64,000 nucleotides of DNA from Cladopsammia gracilis (taxonomy: Eukaryota; Cnidaria; Anthozoa; Scleractinia; Dendrophylliidae), in the NCBI GenBank assembly GCA_022457155.1, contig JAJGOT010000474.1:372001-436000 (forward strand), read 5' to 3'. The translations under genes and the position numbers were made by a program. The number at the start of each line of letters is the position of its first letter. The first letter of the stretch is position 1. Shown piece after piece: positions 44,601-50,600 of the stretch. The notes under the pieces are model-generated. The model made no database searches and was not told the origin of the DNA. It worked only from the letters and a program-made list of their open reading frames with translations.

Positions 44601-47600
44601 TTCTCGCAATGTGTTGAACCTTTTAGGAAATTTTGTTCGGTTTCACGACCTGTTGTTTGGTAGATTCTGCATGTACCGGTCACATAAAACGTAAAACAAA
44701 AGGAACAAAGAACGACAATAATACAAATGCAAAACAAGACCAAAAATACAATACCTTACAAACAATAGAAGACAATGAGTGGTTCATGGATGCCGGTACA
44801 TGCAGAAAGACCCTGTTGTTTGTTGTCTAGAACACTCGTTTACATTCTTTCTGTTACATTTTTCTCGCACGTTAAATTTTCGTGCGTTTCTTTGCACTGT
44901 TCGTTGTCGAGTAAATCTCTGTGCAAGTAAAGGAGTCTATTTTCTTTATAGTCTTCAAGTCTGTTTGATGGCGTGTGTCGCCTAAAGATAGTTCTCTTGG
45001 CGTATGTCACCTACAAATTTGTTCTCATGGCGTTTGTCACCTTCAAGCTAGTTTTTGTGGCGTGGTATCGCCTTTTAGTTTGTTTTCACGGCGTGTGTCG
45101 CCTTCAAGCTTTTCGCTTGTGTTCTCTTTTAAGTCAATTTTCAAACGTAGGTCGCCTTTCAAGTAAGCCTGTGGCGTGTGTTGCCTCCCCAGTTTGTTTT
45201 CATAGCGAATGTCTATTCTGTGTGTCTTACTTTCGGTTGCCTTTTGATGTCGTGCGTCCGCCTTCAACTCAGGTTTTGAATGTGCCGCCTTTTGTGATTG
45301 TTTGTGTGATTTTTTCTTGCCGCGTCCCCAAGGACGCATCGCTTGTCAAGCTAGGTGTTTCGGCGTCACTGTTTATTGCAAATCAGACTTACTTTGCATC
45401 TCACCTACGTTTCGCAATTTTCAGGTCGCGCCGCCTTTAGCCGACTTAGCCATTTGTCTTCGTATGTCTCATTTTGCGGTTATGTTCATGGCGCAAGATT
45501 TTCCTTTCGCTGTACGTTTAACTTTCGGCCGTTTGTTATTGTTTGTATTACATTTCTCGCAATGTTTTGAACCTTTTAGGAAATTTTGTTCGGTTTCACG
45601 ACCTGTTGTTTGTTGTCTAGAACACTCGTTTACATTCTTTCTGTTATATTTTTCTCGCACGTTACACGCTGTTGGGCCTTGTCACATATCATCGTGGCTA
45701 GCACGTAATTCTCTTAGTTGATAATTTTTTTAAATTTCGTGCGTTCTTTCGCGCTGTTCGTTGTCGAGTAAATCTCTGTGCAAGTAAAAGAGTCTATTTT
45801 CTCTATAATAGTCGCTGATTTCTTAGGTCTTCTTAGCTGCCTTGACTGTTATTATTTACGTCCGCCGCAGCCAACCTGCTTTAATTGTCGCCCGAGCGGC
45901 CAAATTGCTCGATTTTGTCCGAAATATTATACTCTTGTAGTGTTTCTATTTTTTGCAATAAATATTCATGTTCTCGGCTGCTTTCCATCGTCCCTTTTGT
46001 TTTGGGTTTTTCACTATAGAGCGTATGCACTCACGTGGCAAGCAGCTATGCAAATTTATTGGAACAAAAGAAAGTGTTAACATAAGAAAAGCGTTCAAAT
46101 CCCACAGGATTGTTTTGGTACACCAACATGGCCGCCGTTCTATTGTTTTGGTACACCAATATGGCCGCCGTGACGTCATGTGCATACGCTCTATACTTCT
46201 GCTATCAATTTGGTCGATCTGGGACGGGTCTTCTTAACAATACCCGATACTCTGTCTACGACGGGGTCCCTGGATCGGCCTGGTTGCTGGCTCCCCGTTT
46301 CACACTTATTTGTTTTCGTTTCACCTTGCTCGCTCTAGGCGTCCCCACAGCCGTTCGATCTCGTGTTGAGAAATGCTCAAGAATCTGTTATATCTACTCT
46401 CATTTGGTGCAATTGGAAAGAGGAGCCCTCCGACTGGGCCGGTCCACTCCCGTCCATCCCGATGGTGGCTTCCGGGAAGGTTCACGCTTCACCAGACATT
46501 CTGCGGTTTCGTGACCTCTTGTTTTTCATTCCGGATTTTATCCATCGTAACATTCCAATGTGGTCTACGCTTCTTCATTATTCTCCCAACCGTTCAGCAT
46601 TTCTTCGGTACTCGGAGTGGATGTAAGGATTTAAGGGTTCTTTCCAAGGTCAAGTTTATAGCTGGCCGCAGGTACGGTTGATAGCACGATTGGAAAGTTG
46701 CGCTCTATCTTCAATTCCATTGGACGATCAGGCGATTGGTCGGGACTATCCCCGGTAACCCTGCAGCTCATCCGTCTGTAAAAGAATACCTGGCCTCAAT
46801 TTCCGAGGAACAGGCAAAGGCAAGGGTCTCTACTCGTCAGGCCGTGCCACTTTTTTTCGACAAATTTATTAGAATGTGTTCTTATCTTCGTAACCGAGCA
46901 TTTTTACCATCTATATCCCCGCTGGAAAGGTACATCGTCAGTCGTGATCTAGCTTTCTTCTGTCTAGATAAGCAAGGTTTGTTGTTTCACCACAAGTGTG
47001 GTAAAACACTTCGCGGAAAAGACTCTAGTGTTTTCGCCATTAAACCGTGTCCCCTTGACAGTATGGTCTCCCCCGTCGTAAATCTCACCACGTACGTCAA
47101 GTTGGCTGACCTTATGAACGTCAATCTTCGAGAAGGCTTTCTGTTTCGCGCCATCGCACCGAAGGGCGACGTATCCTCCAAACCTTTCGTCGGCTCAATT
47201 GTGGCTAACCGTCTGCGCCTCTATCTGTCGGCTCTTAATGTTGCTGAGGGCGAGACTATTTTCATTGCTATGTTTGCGCCGTAATGGCCTCACGCGCTAC
47301 ATAAATTAGCACATTTCCCCTCCTGAGACCGTTGTAATGCCTTTGGGTATTTCGCTTAGTATTTATACGCCCTCCCGACTTGAGATCGTTCTCATTTTGC
47401 GTTCATGCCCCGAGAGGTCTCTTCAGAGGTGTCCTTTTTTGCCCCTCCCTCCTCCCCTCAGCGACGGAAACCTCCGCATGCTGCACTTCTTCGCATGCGC
47501 GGAAATTATTTTCGCCCCATGTCTTAGTACCCTCGCGTGTGCCATAGAGGTGCAGCATGACAATGAAAATTATTCTACTATTTACCTCCAAGCAATTTGC

Positions 47601-50600
47601 GCGCAAAAATTGTAATCGTTGACAGGAATAAATGATTTTATTTTATCGGCGCTATATTATCTCACTGTTTTAGCACATACTAAAACAACTATTCACCTTA
47701 GTGTCGGAGGCCAGAGGTGGATATTTACCAAGCCGCGAAAAAATAGTTGTTAAATAATACCCCGGTGTTTGTAATATAAATTGTGTCAATCTACTCTGTC
47801 TTTTTGTTTTTATGTAAAATTTGTTGTAGTTAGTCTCAGATGTACGGCGGAAGTCCGTGAATACAGTCTGTTACGAGCCAAAGAACTGCGGTCGTTTTAT
47901 GGGGTAGTCGGATTAATGGAGTTTTCAATTAAACTGTTTACATGAAGGAAAAATGTGACGTGGACCATTATTACAAGGTGGTCGTATGAACGGGGTGGTC
48001 GTTAAATGAGTCTTGCTGTTTGCACTTATATAAGACAAGAAAACCCATTTAATTCGACCACAGGGGGGTATATAAATTTGGTCATATTAACGGGATGGTC
48101 TTGATGTTCACTGGGGGTATATAAATTTGGTCATATTAACGGAGTGGTCTTGATGTTCACTGAGGGTATATAAATTTGGTCATATTAACGGGGTGGTCTT
48201 GATATCGGTAAAAACATAAACTTAAACGCTACGACACGATGGAATTCTGGGAACAAGGTCAATGAAGCTTGTTAACACTCCATATATTAACATTTGAGAC
48301 CAATTCGATCCTCCACAAAATAATTTCAGAGGTTGATTTTGGGTATACTGTGTTGTAATAATAGTGGGTATACTGTGTTATAATAATAATGGGTATACTG
48401 TGTTATAATAGTCTAATAGTGGGTATACTGTGTTATAATAATACTGGGTATGCTGTGTCATAATAATGATGGGTATACTGTGTTATATCTGAGAACACAA
48501 TAAGTTTTCACTTCCCAGAAAAACATTCGGTCGGATGGTTTACACTTTTTTAACGACAACGTTTTTTCAATCAAGTGTACATGGAGGCGAACCTTTTCAA
48601 ATTAATCACTTACCAGTGAAAATTATGAAATTTGCTATCATATTGTTTCAATACATGTTAATGTTTATTAGCTACTGTCAGTTATATTCCATTATACATA
48701 TTTAAAAGTGGTTATGCTTTTTAATTTTGAGGCTGCAAACGATAGCTGTAAAATTGGTCATATTAACCGGTGGTTGTACTGTAAATAATTTGTGTCACGC
48801 CCTGATGGCGCTGTTCAAACTTAAATATTTCAGAACCCTGTGAAGTTTTGGATTTCATGAAGACGACTTTCCATACCTGCCATTACGCTTACTCAAAAGA
48901 AAACGAAGAAAAGACCCCTTACAGTAAGCCAGGATGGTTGCCAGTCGACAATTCTACGAAGAAACACGAATTGGTGCGACTTTGCCCGAAGCCATGGCGA
49001 TATCAGACACCTGATGAAGCCAACACAGTGACAAAATGGGGACAGTTTTCGTCTTACCCAGGAGGAGGATTTGTCGCTGATCTTGGCTATAAGAACAGTA
49101 CCAGTCTTGCTGTTATCGAAGCGCTGAATAAATATGGATGGTTGGACGTTCAAACACGCCCAGTTATCCTAGAGTTTTCAGCGTTCAACCCGCCGACTAA
49201 TCTCCTGGTCGTCGTCAATTACTTCTACGAAACTCAACCATCTGGATATAAAGCAGCATATGAAAGGATTGACACGATTTCCCTGCATTCAACAGAAACT
49301 GGCTATCACCATTTTTATCTTCTCTGTACACTAATTTTTATCGTATTCGTGCTTTTCTTTGCTGGGAGGGTATCCTACGTTGTGTTTAAGCAAAAGCTAA
49401 GCTTTTTGAAGTTATTCTGGAATTGGGTAGATATATTCGAAGTATTTTTCGCTTTGATAGCAGTTGCCATGAACATCATTCGTTCATCCAAAGCCGCTTC
49501 GACAATAAGGAAAATGAAAGCAAACATCTATGCCAGTGTAAATTTCCAAGACGTGACTATTTTGTCTGAGATCGAAAACGCCGTTTTGGGAGTTCTCATA
49601 TTCTTAGTAACTTTGAAGCTTTTGAGGCTTATCCGTTATAATAAGCACGTTGGCATATTTTCAACGACATTCAAAATTTATTCAAAGATCCTTCCATCAA
49701 TGTCGTTGGTATTTGCAATTTGTTTCGTTGCTTTTATGCATTTCGGTTTTTTGGCTTTCGGTTCAGGTTCGGAAAGGTACTCATCTCTCCTGAAAGCGAC
49801 CTATTTTCAGTTAGAGTTAATTTTAGGGCGGGTCAAAGCCAGACCCATTAACCAGCTATCGGAGGCAAACCGGACATTCGGGCGCATTTTTTCGTCTTTT
49901 ATTCTCCTTAGTCTTACGATCCTTCTAATGAACTTCTTCATCGTTACATTAAACGACGCACTGGTAGAAGCAAAGAGCTCCGTTACAGGCAGCGGACTCA
50001 ATGATCTTCTAGACGAAAAGCGGTTTAACAATGAAGAAAGAAATAAGAAGTTCTTCGACGACGTCAGTAAAAGCATAAATGAAATATCTACGAAAGGCAA
50101 GCGATCGGTAGGAAATTCTGATAACAATACAAGCAATGATTTCACCTGTAGAGTGATTGAATTGTCAAGCAAAAATGCCCGACATGAATCTTCACAAATC
50201 ATTGATAAATCTGGTAGAAGTAGGTCATTTTATGATATGGTGAGTGCTTCCTTAAAGCAGTTGAAGCGAAACCCTCTTGAACAAAATGAGAGACCACCGC
50301 ATAACAAGAAGCGATGGGTGGAAGATTCCCATAACAGAACATCCATTACTTACACCAGAAAAGCAACGAAAGCGTCAAAAGAAATTGGCCGTCTAAAACC
50401 GTCACTAATCAAGGCCAAATCAAGAAGAAGAGTGTTTTACAACAGAGTGAGCATCGCATTAAAGCGGACGAGGGGTACACCATTGACGAAAAGAGAGATA
50501 GAATCGCATCTGAACGAGTTACAGAGACAAGAGGAGAAAGTATGGGAATTGTTATTCAATATTTTTCAGGCTGAATGCGCGGAAGAACGCATGTTTAATT

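Larger units (their letters stand above)
42805..47688 (+). mobile_element. Tyrosine-recombinase-type element with palindromic ends (partial/rearranged)
   Basis: Near-palindromic inverted ends (TTTTAGTATGTGCTAAAACA type) lie at 42805-42830 and 47663-47688. Inside are a 187-bp direct repeat at each side, tandem arrays, a CCHC-like zinc-knuckle remnant and an ORF resembling the first part of a cnidarian tyrosine recombinase. No reverse transcriptase was seen. It could be a Crypton- or DIRS/Ngaro-like element, or a deletion derivative. It fills most of the last intron of the polycystin-like gene. Confidence 0.5.

Noticed and set aside
43355..45440. ORFs up to 248 residues rich in ACVAFKF and RLQV repeats
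   Set aside because: Readings of the GTGTGTCGCC satellite and its neighbouring segmental duplication.
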